Part shown: positions 44,500-53,578 of the stretch, in pieces | Position numbering within the stretch: position 1 is the first letter of the stretch | How the letters are laid out: the number at the start of each line of letters is the position of its first letter | Assembly: GCA_002404755.1 (NCBI GenBank) | Contig: DHKI01000037.1 | Location: 5,998 to 69,997 of the forward strand | Direction of reading: 5' to 3' | DNA: 64,000 nucleotides | Source: Clostridiales bacterium UBA4698 | GTDB lineage: Bacteria > Bacillota > Clostridia > TANB77 > UBA1234 | Position numbers and translations under genes: made by a program | Notes under the pieces: generated by a model | What the model was told of the DNA's origin: nothing | The model's database searches: none | Seen by the model: the letters and a program-made list of their open reading frames with translations, nothing else

Positions 44500-44738
44500 T
44501 TTTATCCCTCCAACAATCACAAATTCCTTACGCATACACGCATTTTAAATTCTTCTAAATTATATCACAACACTTTTGAAATTTGTACAATATTTTATAT
44601 TTTTCACACAAAATATTTTTTTATATACACTTCTCTTAAATCATACAAATACTTTTATAATTTAACTAGAGTTAATATTACTATTTCATTTTATGTTCTT
44701 TTACATTCGCAAAAATCTCTCATTTTAATTATATGCAC

Positions 44739-44767
44739 TTGAATAACAATAATTAATTTGTTATAAT
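44739..44767 (+). promoter_or_regulatory. promoter of ssrA
   Basis: TTGAAT (44739-44744), 17-base spacer, TATAAT (44762-44767), with the tmRNA 5' end about 15 bases downstream. The gap 44500-44738 is otherwise AT-rich with no gene seen. Confidence 0.85.
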
Positions 44768-44781
44768 AACTTTGTACTTAT

Positions 44782-45132
44782 GGGGATGCAATGGTTTCGA
44801 CAGATGCCTAGCAGTATAAATAGCGAGTGATGGATTCTCGTCGGCCATCTAAAAAAACGAGAAATATAAATAATTAACAACAATAAAGTTGCTTTAGCTG
44901 CCTAGTTGCGGCTACGTTTGACCATGCTTGTCTACTTGGCTTGAATCAGGCGTCGATTAAAGTAGAACCGAAACTATCAAAACTTTGCGATAGTGGGTAT
45001 TTATAAAGTTACCAAAAATAAAAGAGTGTTTGTCCTCGTTTATTCTAGGGAATTTTAAAAGATAAACTGCACTCGGAGAAGTTTATATGAAAGGGTTTTT
45101 GGACAGGAGTTCGATTCTCCTCATCTCCACCA
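44782..45132 (+). ncRNA. ssrA: transfer-messenger RNA (tmRNA)
   Basis: A 351-base tmRNA that rescues stalled ribosomes. The 5' end GGGGATGCAATGGTTTCGAC pairs with the 3' end CATCTCC followed by ACCA; the T-arm GGTTCGA-type loop is GAGTTCGATTCTC. The tag reading frame ends GTT GCT TTA GCT GCC TAG, giving the usual VALAA end. Upstream the frame is open only to ATA ATT AAC AAC AAT AAA, so the resume codon is not an obvious alanine. CCA is encoded. Confidence 0.97.
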
Positions 45133-45140
45133 TTTTTAAG

Positions 45141-45169
45141 CCAATATCAATTGTTGATATTGGTTTTTT
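45141..45169 (+). terminator. terminator of ssrA
   Basis: CCAATATCAA-TTG-TTGATATTGG followed by TTTTTT, directly after the tmRNA 3' end. Confidence 0.92.
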
Positions 45170-45191
45170 ATTCATTTTTACAAATGGTAAA

Positions 45192-46115
45192 ATTAAATGA
45201 ACGAATTGAATAAACAAAAAGACACATAAGATTACTTATGGTACAATGTTTGTTGAAGACCAAAACAGTACTGGAGGTAATCAAATGTGTCAAAATAATA
45301 ATACCACAAAAACAAAAAAATTCAAGCAAATAAATTATACAGAAAGAACGCAAATTGAAAGGTGGCATAACAAAGATAAAAAACTAATGTTGAAATAGGT
45401 AAATTATTAGGAAGACCAGAAAGTTCAATAAGAAGAGAATTAAAAAGAGGTATGGTAAAAAATTTAACATCAGAGTTAGTAGAAATAATTGTATACAGTG
45501 CGGATGTTGCCCAGCAAAAGTGTGATTACAACAAAACAGGAAAAGGACCTCAATTAAAGATTGGCAAGGATTTCAAGTTAAAAGAGTATATTGAAAATGG
45601 CATAAAGGTAGAAAAGAAATCACCTGAAATATTACTTGCAGAGATTGAAGAAAAAGGGTTAAAATTCACAACAAAAATATGTGCAAAAACAATCCGAAAC
45701 AATATACATCAAGGTGGTATATTCGACCTTAGAGAAAAAGACATGATATATAAGAAGGAATATAAAGAAAAGTTTAAAAGTATAACATTTGATAATGGCG
45801 GAGAATTTAGGGATTATGAGGGATTAGAAAGGTCATATGATAAAAGAAAAAAAGGGAAAAGGACAATTGTATATTATGCACATCCATATTGTTCGGGAGA
45901 ACGTGGAAGCAATGAAAACAACAATAGACTAATAAGAAGATTTATCCCTAAAGGTACGGATATAGCGCCAATTTCAGAGGAATATATACAATGGATAGAA
46001 AATTGGATGAATAATTTGTTAAGACCTATGTTTGGTTTTAAATCATCATTACAAGTAGCATAATTTATGTCAACAAAGCATTGTGAAAAACTTTTTTGAA
46101 ATTCGTTCATTTAAT
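45192..46115 (+). mobile_element. decayed IS30-family insertion sequence
   Basis: Inverted repeats of 16 bases (ATTAAATGAACGAATT at 45192-45207, its complement at 46100-46115) enclose an IS30-like transposase remnant. With internal deletion and frameshift the element is inactive. It sits just beyond the ssrA terminator; the 3' side of tmRNA genes is a frequent landing site for mobile DNA, although this element is not an integrase-type island. Confidence 0.8.
45285..46063 (+). pseudogene. IS30-family transposase, broken
   Basis: The first 37 codons start at an ATG with GGAGG upstream and end at TAG (45396-45398). The rest, in another frame, continues VEIGKLLGRPESSIRRELKR (helix-turn-helix) and later SITFDNGGEF, PYCSGERGSNENNNRLIRRF, the second Asp and the Glu of the DDE centre. 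The segment with the first Asp is deleted. The shift looks like a lost A in CTA(A)ATGTTGAAATAGG and does not involve a CGG codon. Confidence 0.8.
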
Positions 46116-46352
46116 ATTGCAATTTATAAAAAAGACACTTCCTTTTATTTTTATTGATGTTTCTAACAATATATTATCTATCTGTATAAAAAACAAGATT
46201 TTAAACTAATATTTTATAAATCATTTAACTCTAAAAGCAAATTTTATTAATAGACTAAATGTATTTCTATTTGAATATAAAATATCATTTACTGCACATT
46301 TTCATTTGTGCCCATGTAATATAAATTTAATATAAATTTAAAGTTTAATTTA

Positions 46353-46380
46353 TTGAGATTTTATGGAAAAATGTTATACT
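46353..46380 (+). promoter_or_regulatory. promoter of the 46454 exported-protein gene
   Basis: TTGAGA (46353-46358), 16-base spacer, TATACT (46375-46380). Between 46116 and 46352 the sequence is AT-rich and I see no gene or structure. Confidence 0.6.
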
Positions 46381-46453
46381 ATATTTACTGATCTAAACTT
46401 TTCTATTTAATTTGAAAATTCAAAAATCTTTTAGAAAAGTAAGGAGGATACAT

Positions 46454-47035
46454 ATGAAAAAATTAATTATACCAGGTATTGCTTTAATCTTTATTATAAT
46501 ACTTGCGACTTACTTTCTAGCTTCTAACGAAAAGCAAATAACTAATCAAAATGAAATAGAATTAATAAGACAAGAAGCAAATTTAGATACCGTTATAAAC
46601 TTAGGTGATTTTTCAAAAGAAAATTATTCTGAAGAAAAACTTTTGGATGTAGCAATGCAATATGCCACAAAACTCAATCTACTAAACGAAGCAAATGTGG
46701 ATGAAACTTATCTACAATATATCGCAAGAGATGAATTACACAATCTGATTTTTGAATTAACCGGACTTAAAGTCATCGCACCTATAGAAATTGAGGATTT
46801 CTATTATCTTTATGACAGCGAAAACGAATACTACTACTGGATTGGTTTCTCGCCTGCTTATTACAAAATTTCAAAAATAAATAGTGTAAAAAGAAATGGA
46901 CATACTTACACCATAAATTGTGCTGTGGAAAAGTCTGAAGATGGAGAAATACTTACAAAAGACAGTATTAATATCAAGCTCGAATTAAAAAAAGAAAATC
47001 AGCTTATTAAGTATCAAATTATTGAAATAAACTAA
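46454..47035 (+). CDS. exported or membrane-anchored hypothetical protein
   Basis: A 193-residue protein with an N-terminal membrane helix (LIIPGIALIFIIILATYFLA) and an external domain rich in Glu, Lys and Tyr, including IEIEDFYYLYDSENEYYYW. There is no lipobox cysteine. The ATG at 46454 follows AAGGAGG; an in-frame ATG at 46412 adds 14 basic residues and has no such site. It has its own promoter and terminator. Function unknown. Confidence 0.65.
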   Translation: MKKLIIPGIALIFIIILATYFLASNEKQITNQNEIELIRQEANLDTVINLGDFSKENYSEEKLLDVAMQYATKLNLLNEANVDETYLQYIARDELHNLIFELTGLKVIAPIEIEDFYYLYDSENEYYYWIGFSPAYYKISKINSVKRNGHTYTINCAVEKSEDGEILTKDSINIKLELKKENQLIKYQIIEIN

Positions 47036-47119
47036 GCTATTCAATTCTCCAATTTAATAGCATATGCTATCAGGTATCATAAATCATTGATTTTAAGCTA
47101 TTTTAAATACATCTTAATA

Positions 47120-47170
47120 AAATAAAACCAAGCTGTTAGATAAATCATATTTAACAACTTGGTTTTATTT
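47120..47170 (+). terminator. terminator, long AT-rich hairpin
   Basis: Arms of 19 bases (AAATAAAACCAAGCTGTTA and its near complement) with one G-U pair. It may stop transcription from both sides. Confidence 0.8.
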
Positions 47171-47213
47171 TGTAATTGATTGAGCCCTATTTCATTACAG
47201 CATAAATTTATTT

Positions 47214-47669
47214 TTAATCATTCTCATAATAATTTACTAAATCGAAAACATCGTCCGAACTAGATAGAGGAATCACAATATTTTTCTTATAATTTACTAA
47301 ATAATTTTCCTCCGCATGTGTCACACCGATTTTTTCCAAGTCGGCTTCCAATAACAAGTACCAGTCTTCCCCAACATTTTTGTTTTCTGTCACCTGTATT
47401 CCTTCATCATTCAAGTATACATGTTCAAGTATTGGATCTTTGGTTCCTGGCAACGTTATATTAGCAGGCGAAAACACTCCACTAGTTGCAACTTGTGATG
47501 CATATCTAGAAACTGCAGTCTTAACCGTCGCCAAATTCTGTTTTTTTGCCTCTTCCTTAGAGTCTTGCAAGATTTTTCTTGTAGTTAATATTGATGTCGT
47601 TGAAATTATTCCTATTACTATTACCATTATTATCACAGTTACTAAAGTTATACCATTTTCCTTTTTCAT
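47214..47669 (-). CDS. orphan type IV prepilin-like protein
   Basis: A 151-residue protein with a short prepilin leader KKENG, then ITLVTVIIMVIVIGIIS as the hydrophobic helix. The residue at position +5 after cleavage is Thr, not the usual Glu, so assembly into a normal pilus is doubtful. The remaining part is a globular pseudopilin-like domain ending in an acidic tail (FDLVNYYEND). No pilus ATPase, peptidase or other pilin gene is in the window. RBS GGAGGG precedes the ATG. Confidence 0.7.
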   Translation of the reverse strand: MKKENGITLVTVIIMVIVIGIISTTSILTTRKILQDSKEEAKKQNLATVKTAVSRYASQVATSGVFSPANITLPGTKDPILEHVYLNDEGIQVTENKNVGEDWYLLLEADLEKIGVTHAEENYLVNYKKNIVIPLSSSDDVFDLVNYYEND

Positions 47670-47730
47670 AATTCCCTCCGCAAATTAATAGTATAATTCA
47701 AGTATAACATTTCATTAAAAAAAGACAAGA

Positions 47731-47761
47731 AAAAAGAGAGATTCTAAATAAAATCTCTCTT
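47731..47761 (-). terminator. terminator of the rpsF-ssb-rpsR unit
   Basis: AGAGAGATT / AATCTCTCT with a loop of eight bases, then T run on the minus strand. Confidence 0.85.
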
Positions 47762-47800
47762 TGTACACAAACTTTATTTCAAAGATTATTTTTCAAAATA

Positions 47801-48088
47801 CTACTCAGCTGTATATGGTAATAATCCGATATGTCTAGCTCTCTTAACAGCAAGTGTAACTTCTCTTTGATGTTTAGCACAAAGACCTGTTACTCTTCTT
47901 GGTAATATTTTACCTTTTTCACTAACAAATTTCTTTAATTTGTCAGCTTCTTTATAATCGATAACTAATGCTTTATCTGCACAAAACATACAAACCTTTT
48001 TCTTCATTTTTCTTTGTCTTGGCATTGAGTCATCATCGTTATTGTTATTTCTGTTATTATATTTCTTTGTTCCTTTTTTCTCAGACAT
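47801..48088 (-). CDS. rpsR: 30S ribosomal protein S18
   Basis: A 95-residue small-subunit protein that pairs with S6. The conserved part is KVCMFCADKALVIDYKEADK and KILPRRVTGLCAKHQREV. An N-terminal Asn/Asp-rich extension of about 30 residues (KKYNNRNNNNDDD) is peculiar. Last gene of rpsF-ssb-rpsR. Confidence 0.97.
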   Translation of the reverse strand: MSEKKGTKKYNNRNNNNDDDSMPRQRKMKKKVCMFCADKALVIDYKEADKLKKFVSEKGKILPRRVTGLCAKHQREVTLAVKRARHIGLLPYTAE

Positions 48089-48126
48089 TTTATTTCCCTC
48101 CTACCTTAAAAGAATTAAATTATGTA

Positions 48127-48564
48127 CTAGAATGGTAAATCATCATCTGTTACTTGATTAAACTCGCTTGGAGCATTATTTGCATTGAAAGGAGCATCAG
48201 CCATTTGATTTCCACCGAATGGATTTCCAATAGCTTCGCCTTCACGCTTACTATCTGCAAAATATGCTTCTTCTGCAACAACTTCAGTAACATATACCTT
48301 TTTTCCATCTTTATCATCATAATTTCTTGTTTGTATTCTACCAATAACTGCAACTTGTTGACCTTTCTTGAAGTATTTACTACAAAATTCTCCAGTTTTG
48401 TCCCAAGCTGTTATGTTGATAAAATCTGCTTGTCTTTCTTCACCTTGTCTTGCAAATCTTCTATTAACTGCAAGTGAGAATGAAGCCACAAGCGTATTGT
48501 TAGTACTTGTGTATCTAACTTCTGGGTCTCTTGTTAATCTTCCCATTAGGATTACTTTGTTCAT
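48127..48564 (-). CDS. ssb: single-stranded DNA-binding protein
   Basis: A 145-residue SSB. OB fold begins MNKVILMGRLTRDPEVRYT and includes FINITAWDKTGEFCSKYFKK. The acidic C-terminal tip that recruits repair proteins is present (VTDDDLPF). Standard place between rpsF and rpsR. Confidence 0.97.
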   Translation of the reverse strand: MNKVILMGRLTRDPEVRYTSTNNTLVASFSLAVNRRFARQGEERQADFINITAWDKTGEFCSKYFKKGQQVAVIGRIQTRNYDDKDGKKVYVTEVVAEEAYFADSKREGEAIGNPFGGNQMADAPFNANNAPSEFNQVTDDDLPF

Positions 48565-48576
48565 ATAAGCTCCTCC

Positions 48577-48858
48577 TTATTTCTTAACTACGATATGTTT
48601 GATAACTTCATCAGTAATGTTATAAACTCTATCAAGTTCGTCAATAAATTCTGGGTTGCTACTAAAGTTGATTAAAACATAATAACCTTCATTTTGTTTT
48701 TTGATAGGATATGCTAATCTTTTCTTTCCCCATTCTTCTGTTGATTCAACTTTACCGTGTTCGCTAATTAAAGCACTAATTTTTGCTATAGTATCTTTTA
48801 TAGCAGCTTCTTCTAGGTTTGAGTTAACAATCATAATTGTTTCATAATTGTTTTGCAT
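48577..48858 (-). CDS. rpsF: 30S ribosomal protein S6
   Basis: A 93-residue protein of the 30S platform. Seen: YETIMIVNSNLEEAAIKDTI and EWGKKRLAYPIKKQNEGYYV. The first gene of its operon. The leader in front (48859-48931) could be the known S6:S18-binding type. Confidence 0.97.
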   Translation of the reverse strand: MQNNYETIMIVNSNLEEAAIKDTIAKISALISEHGKVESTEEWGKKRLAYPIKKQNEGYYVLINFSSNPEFIDELDRVYNITDEVIKHIVVKK

Positions 48859-48960
48859 ATTTTTACACCTCCTTTTGGACTTATGGCCCTATAACTATTC
48901 GTATAGAGCAAGGCAGTTTTACTGCGTATATATAATAGCATATATTTTTCCATTTTTCAA
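48859..48960 (-). promoter_or_regulatory. promoter and short leader of rpsF
   Basis: TTGAAA (48955-48960), 17-base spacer, TATTAT (48932-48937) on the minus strand. The roughly 70-base leader can fold (CCTTGCTCTATACG... ATAGGGCC). An S6:S18 autoregulatory motif is possible; the identity is inference. Confidence 0.6.
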
Positions 48961-49069
48961 GAAAAATTTTATAAACATCTCTTTATGCTATGTTTTTTAC
49001 TGTATACATCTAAAACACTCTATTTCTAATAACAAATTTTACAACTTTTCCGTGTATTTCTTTTTTGAC

Positions 49070-50236
49070 CTAAACATATAGTTTCTTTCTGGTTAATTCT
49101 ACCAAATTTAGTTTAGTATATCCCTTTATATCGATTCTGCTTCTATCTTTTAAAGCTTCTTTTTTCATTGTTTCAATGACTTTCGCTTGGTCATTTTTAT
49201 TTTCTAAATCTATATAATCAATTATTATAATTCCACCTATATCTTTTAATCTCAACTGTTTCATTATTTCTATTGCCGCTTCAATATTTACACTAAGTGC
49301 TGTTTGTTCAAGATTACTAGAACCAGTATATTTTCCAGAATTAACATCTATCGCCGTCAATGCCTCTGTTTTGTCTATCGCTATATATCCTCCGCACTTT
49401 AACCAAGCTTTTCTATTTTCCACATTTTCTAATTCGTTAACTAGTCCAAATTTTTCAAAAATATTACTTGCATCAACAAATTCTATCGCATTAACCTTTT
49501 TAGTAGGAATACTTTTTAAATTTTCATATATTTCAGTATCGTTAACAAAGATTTTTTCTGTGTGTTTATTTACCATATCTCTTAAAACTTTCTGCACCAT
49601 ATCGTGATCATTATAAACAACACCTTCTTTTTCTTGAATTTCACTTTCCTTTTTTATCGAATACCATTTTTCCAAGACATCGTTTATATCTTTTTTGATT
49701 GTATTTTCATCAATATTCTCGGCATCTGTTCTTATTATAACACCAAATTTCTCTGGCAACGTCTCTTTCGCTATCTTCTTCAATCTTTCAATCTCTTGCG
49801 TAGACTCTATTTTTTGAGATATTGTTATAATTTTTGTTTCTGGCATAAGTACTACATAGTTTCCAGGCAATGTTATATGTGTTGATACTCTTGCTCCTTT
49901 TTTGTCAGAAGGCTCTTTTCTAACTTGTACCAACAATTTATCTCCAATCTTTAAAATTTCAGACATTTTTTTGTCTATGTTTAATTCTTCTTTAGCAACA
50001 TCAACTTTAGGCAATGCATCTTTTACAGACAAAAAAGCATTTTTTTCAATACCAATATTTACAAAAGCTGCTTGCATGCCATCAACTATGTTCTCAACTA
50101 TCCCTACATATATATTTCCGATTGTGCTGTTATTTTCGCTCTTTTGAACACACATTTCAGAAATTTTTCCATTTTCTAAAACTACTATTTCTACTGCTTT
50201 TTCGCTTTTTTCTTTATTTATTATTAACTCACTCAT
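49070..50236 (-). CDS. rng: ribonuclease E/G family protein
   Basis: A 388-residue endoribonuclease. An S1 domain (GNIYVGIVENIVDGMQAAFV, GIEKNAFLSVKD) is followed by the AU-binding and RNase H-like domains, with catalytic DVNSGKYTG and IIIIDYIDLENKND carrying the two metal-binding Asp. It ends KLNLVELTRKKLYV, the point where the CxxC Zn-link would follow in longer members, so this is a short form. The ATG at 50236 has GGGAGAG. It follows pth. Confidence 0.9.
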   Translation of the reverse strand: MSELIINKEKSEKAVEIVVLENGKISEMCVQKSENNSTIGNIYVGIVENIVDGMQAAFVNIGIEKNAFLSVKDALPKVDVAKEELNIDKKMSEILKIGDKLLVQVRKEPSDKKGARVSTHITLPGNYVVLMPETKIITISQKIESTQEIERLKKIAKETLPEKFGVIIRTDAENIDENTIKKDINDVLEKWYSIKKESEIQEKEGVVYNDHDMVQKVLRDMVNKHTEKIFVNDTEIYENLKSIPTKKVNAIEFVDASNIFEKFGLVNELENVENRKAWLKCGGYIAIDKTEALTAIDVNSGKYTGSSNLEQTALSVNIEAAIEIMKQLRLKDIGGIIIIDYIDLENKNDQAKVIETMKKEALKDRSRIDIKGYTKLNLVELTRKKLYV

Positions 50237-50250
50237 ATTACTCTCCCACA

Positions 50251-50808
50251 CTAATTGTATAGATTCATAGCCTTTTGACAGCCGTTTTTAATAATCTCTA
50301 TAATTGCCTTTGAAGCATTTTCAATTGCTTCATTCATGACTGTTTTTTCTTCTGTTTTCAACTTCATCAAAACATAGTCTGCCAAATCAATCCCTTGTTG
50401 TGGCTTATCTGTTCCAACTCTTACTCTAACAAAGTTTTCGCTATTAATCAAACTAATAATATTTCTCATCCCATTATGAGTACCAGCACTTCCAGATGGT
50501 CTGATTTTTATTTTTCCAAGCTTTATATCTATATCGTCATATACAACAACTAAATTTTCCGGTGGCACTTTATAAAATTTAAGTATCTCGCTAACACATT
50601 CTCCACTCAAATTCATATATGTTTGTGGTTTAACAAGAATAACCTTTTCATTATCTATTTTCCCTGTTCCAATTATTCCCTGAAAAGCATTTTTTTCCAT
50701 TTTAATGTTAAGTTTTTTAGCTAAATTATCTATAACCATAAAACCAGCATTATGTCTCGTATCATCATATCTACTTCCAGGATTTCCAAGGCCTACTACT
50801 ATCACCAT
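50251..50808 (-). CDS. pth: peptidyl-tRNA hydrolase
   Basis: A 185-residue hydrolase that frees tRNA from dropped-off peptides. Seen: VGLGNPGSRYDDTRHNAGF with catalytic His20, KPQTYMNLSGE with substrate-binding Asn, and DDIDIKLGKIKIRPSGSAGTHNG (shown in part). Normal length. It is the first gene of the pth-rng pair. Confidence 0.96.
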   Translation of the reverse strand: MVIVVGLGNPGSRYDDTRHNAGFMVIDNLAKKLNIKMEKNAFQGIIGTGKIDNEKVILVKPQTYMNLSGECVSEILKFYKVPPENLVVVYDDIDIKLGKIKIRPSGSAGTHNGMRNIISLINSENFVRVRVGTDKPQQGIDLADYVLMKLKTEEKTVMNEAIENASKAIIEIIKNGCQKAMNLYN

Positions 50809-50867
50809 ATATTTCCTCCATTATTGCACATATTAACATAATTTCATCTAAAAATACGTCAATATAC

Positions 50868-50896
50868 TTGAAATTTCACTCAAAATATAGCATAAT
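50868..50896 (+). promoter_or_regulatory. promoter of the VirD4-like gene
   Basis: TTGAAA (50868-50873), 17-base spacer, CATAAT (50891-50896). It is about 50 bases before the ATG at 50947. Confidence 0.6.
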
Positions 50897-50946
50897 ATAT
50901 ATGGTGTCTTTTGTCAATAAAATGAATGTTTGGAGGTAATAAACGC

Positions 50947-53469
50947 ATGTTTAAAAAAATTATAGCAAAAATCATGGACCCAATATATGACATATTCTTA
51001 AAACCATTTAAAATAACATTAAATGATTTCTTCACATATGTATTTTCTATCTTGGCTGTTTATTTTACAGTTGATAGAGTTGTTGAATTATTCATAATGA
51101 TGTTTAAAGGACAATGTGTTTCGTATTGGTCTCCAATTGGATATACTTGTGTATTAGCAGTTATTGTAGCTGCATACTGCTTTTACTGTTCATCAACGAT
51201 GTGCACAACAATCACTTCGCCGATGAAAGCTTATGTGAAATACTCTATTTTATTTAGAATAGTAGCAACTGTTATGGCAGCACAATGGGTAAATATGGTT
51301 CTTTGGATGGTACTTATGCAAGTCGCAAGTTTCAAATATATCGCAACAAACTTGCCAGAAGTTGCAATATCAGCTATTAGAGCATTGACATTATTATTAC
51401 CTATGCTATCAATCAGAGGATCTGTTGATTATTACATAAACGATGTTATGGATGCCGACCAAGATTGGATTGACTCTTTCGAAGATTTTAAAGGCTTTAA
51501 ATTACAAACAGCCAAGAGCATGAAAAAGATACCTTCAACATTTATGTGTAATGCGACAATATGTATGGATGATCAAACAGGACAACCGGCAATTATACCA
51601 GAAAAGAAAAGATTTGAAGCAACATTTGTACAAGGTGCAACAGGTACAGGTAAAACATCTATGATTGTTGAGCCTATGTGTGCTATGGACTTAGAAAGAA
51701 AATATTTCTTTAGAGAAGTAAGCAAGAAATTAGGTTTCAATGCTCTTCAAGCTGGACTTGCAACATTAGAAGTTCCATACAGTAATGAATATTTGAACAA
51801 TAACTTTACTCTATCTTTCTTAAAGCCACGTGCAGGCAGAGTTAATGAATATAAAAATTATGTTGGAGATATGCTAAAATATACAGACCCTTCAACAAAC
51901 GAAATGTACTATAGAGGTATTGGTTTTACACTTGTGGCACCAGATAATGCTTGTATAGAGCGTGTTCAAAAGGTAGCTACAGCATACAATATCCCATTCA
52001 ATATTATTGATCCGATGAACCCTGAAACACAAGGAATAAATCCATTCGTTGGTAAAGATCCAGCAAAAGTTGCAGCTATTATATCTACTGTATTAAAAGG
52101 TATGTATGAAGCAGAAAATTCTAGTGGCGACAACGTGTTCTTTGCTAACGTTACACAACAAGCATTTGAAAACTTAGCTATACTATTGAAGTTAGTTTAT
52201 CCAAGAATGCATAACGGTGAAGTTCCTACTCTTGAAGATATGTTGTCTATTTTAAATAACTTTGACTTAGCAGAGGAAATGTGTGAAATATTAAAGAAAG
52301 ATCCAGAGCTTGCTGAAGATTACAAATCGTTAATTGGCTACTTCGAAAAGAATTTCTATAAACCACCAGTTAATATTCATGGTTATGAAATTGCTTCAAC
52401 ATTTGGTAGCGGAAGAAAAGATACTGAGAAATTTGTTTATGGTGCTATTACTCAGCTTGATAACTTCTTAAGAAATCCAGGAATAAAGAGAGTTTTATGC
52501 AGTAGAACAAATAACGTTGATTTAGACGCAGCTTTGCAAGAAGGACATATTACAACAGTTTGCACTCGTCAAGGAGATTTAGGAGAAATCCACCAAAAAG
52601 CTTTTGGTATGTTCGCAATCTTATCTTTCAAAGACGCAGTGCTTAGAAGACCTGGCACTGAAGATACTAGAACTCCTCATTTTATATATATAGATGAATT
52701 TCCTCTATATGTTAATAAAGATACTGAGGCATTCTTCACACTATTTAGAAAATATCGTTGTGGAACATTAATAACTATACAGAACTTGTCTCAATTAACG
52801 AAAAATAAATCACTTGCATACTTTAAAGACGTAATTATAACAAACACAAAGACTCAAATTTTATTTGGCGATATGACTGCACAGGAATCTGAATACTGGT
52901 CAGCAGAACTTGGCAAGAAGAAAAAATGGAAATATAAACGAATTATGGCTGACTCAAAAACTCAAGAAGGTGCTGATAAGATTACAGCTAACTTGATGGC
53001 GGCTGAAACTGACTATGTTCCATATTATAAACCTGGTAAGCTTACTACTCTTCCATTCAAAACTTGTGTATATAAAACAAAAAATGAAAATGGTAAAACA
53101 ATCGTAGGTAGAGGTAAAACAGACTTTATTAATAAAAAGTATTATGATAAACATACATCAGCTAACTACAACTTTGCAGCATTCGGACATACTTCCTCAT
53201 CATTAACAGGTTCTACCGGTTCAGGATACTTTAGTGGAGAAGCTTATAGAGATACAAAAATGCTTAGCAACAGTAACGAAAATCTTATAGATGTTGATAC
53301 AGTTATTTCTAATACAAACAGAAGCGTTAAACATCCTGATATATTTATAGATGTTGATAACGATGGCGTTAACGATTTTGTTGTTGAACCTTTAACACCA
53401 AAAAAAGAACTTGATATAAATTCAATAAAAAATTCAGGTGATTCAACTGTAATTGATTTAAAAAAATAA
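50947..53469 (+). CDS. VirD4/TraG-like type IV secretion coupling ATPase
   Basis: An 840-residue membrane ATPase. Three or four helices occupy the first 170 residues (for example FFTYVFSILAVYF, VLAVIVAAYCFYCSS). Walker A is VQGATGTGKTSM near residue 230 and Walker B is HFIYIDEFPLYVNKD near 580. It belongs to the FtsK/HerA-type coupling proteins that bring DNA or protein to type IV channels. No relaxase or VirB gene is close by. The C-terminal 100 residues are Ser/Thr/Asp-rich and end in a possible unstructured tail. The ATG at 50947 follows GGAGG by 10 bases. Confidence 0.85.
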   Translation: MFKKIIAKIMDPIYDIFLKPFKITLNDFFTYVFSILAVYFTVDRVVELFIMMFKGQCVSYWSPIGYTCVLAVIVAAYCFYCSSTMCTTITSPMKAYVKYSILFRIVATVMAAQWVNMVLWMVLMQVASFKYIATNLPEVAISAIRALTLLLPMLSIRGSVDYYINDVMDADQDWIDSFEDFKGFKLQTAKSMKKIPSTFMCNATICMDDQTGQPAIIPEKKRFEATFVQGATGTGKTSMIVEPMCAMDLERKYFFREVSKKLGFNALQAGLATLEVPYSNEYLNNNFTLSFLKPRAGRVNEYKNYVGDMLKYTDPSTNEMYYRGIGFTLVAPDNACIERVQKVATAYNIPFNIIDPMNPETQGINPFVGKDPAKVAAIISTVLKGMYEAENSSGDNVFFANVTQQAFENLAILLKLVYPRMHNGEVPTLEDMLSILNNFDLAEEMCEILKKDPELAEDYKSLIGYFEKNFYKPPVNIHGYEIASTFGSGRKDTEKFVYGAITQLDNFLRNPGIKRVLCSRTNNVDLDAALQEGHITTVCTRQGDLGEIHQKAFGMFAILSFKDAVLRRPGTEDTRTPHFIYIDEFPLYVNKDTEAFFTLFRKYRCGTLITIQNLSQLTKNKSLAYFKDVIITNTKTQILFGDMTAQESEYWSAELGKKKKWKYKRIMADSKTQEGADKITANLMAAETDYVPYYKPGKLTTLPFKTCVYKTKNENGKTIVGRGKTDFINKKYYDKHTSANYNFAAFGHTSSSLTGSTGSGYFSGEAYRDTKMLSNSNENLIDVDTVISNTNRSVKHPDIFIDVDNDGVNDFVVEPLTPKKELDINSIKNSGDSTVIDLKK

Positions 53470-53485
53470 ATACTTATTATAAAAG

Positions 53486-53519
53486 AGACTAGTGCAACCA
53501 TTAACACTAGTCTTTTTCT
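53486..53519 (+). terminator. terminator after the VirD4-like gene
   Basis: AGACTAGTG / CACTAGTCT with a loop of ten bases, followed by TTTTTCTTT. Confidence 0.9.
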
Positions 53520-53530
53520 TTCGTCATATC

Positions 53531-53566
53531 AAAAAAGAGCATCTTACATTTATAGCTGCGATGCTC
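53531..53566 (-). terminator. terminator of the Dlt-like operon
   Basis: GAGCAT / ATGCTC stem with an AT-rich middle, followed on the minus strand by TTTTTT. It faces the convergent VirD4-like terminator. Confidence 0.8.
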
Positions 53567-53578
53567 CATTTAGTATTT

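Noticed and set aside
45285..46063. IS30 transposase as a programmed frameshift
   Set aside because: The break looks like a lost A, no CGG is in frame there, and the DDE domain has an internal deletion with loss of the first Asp.
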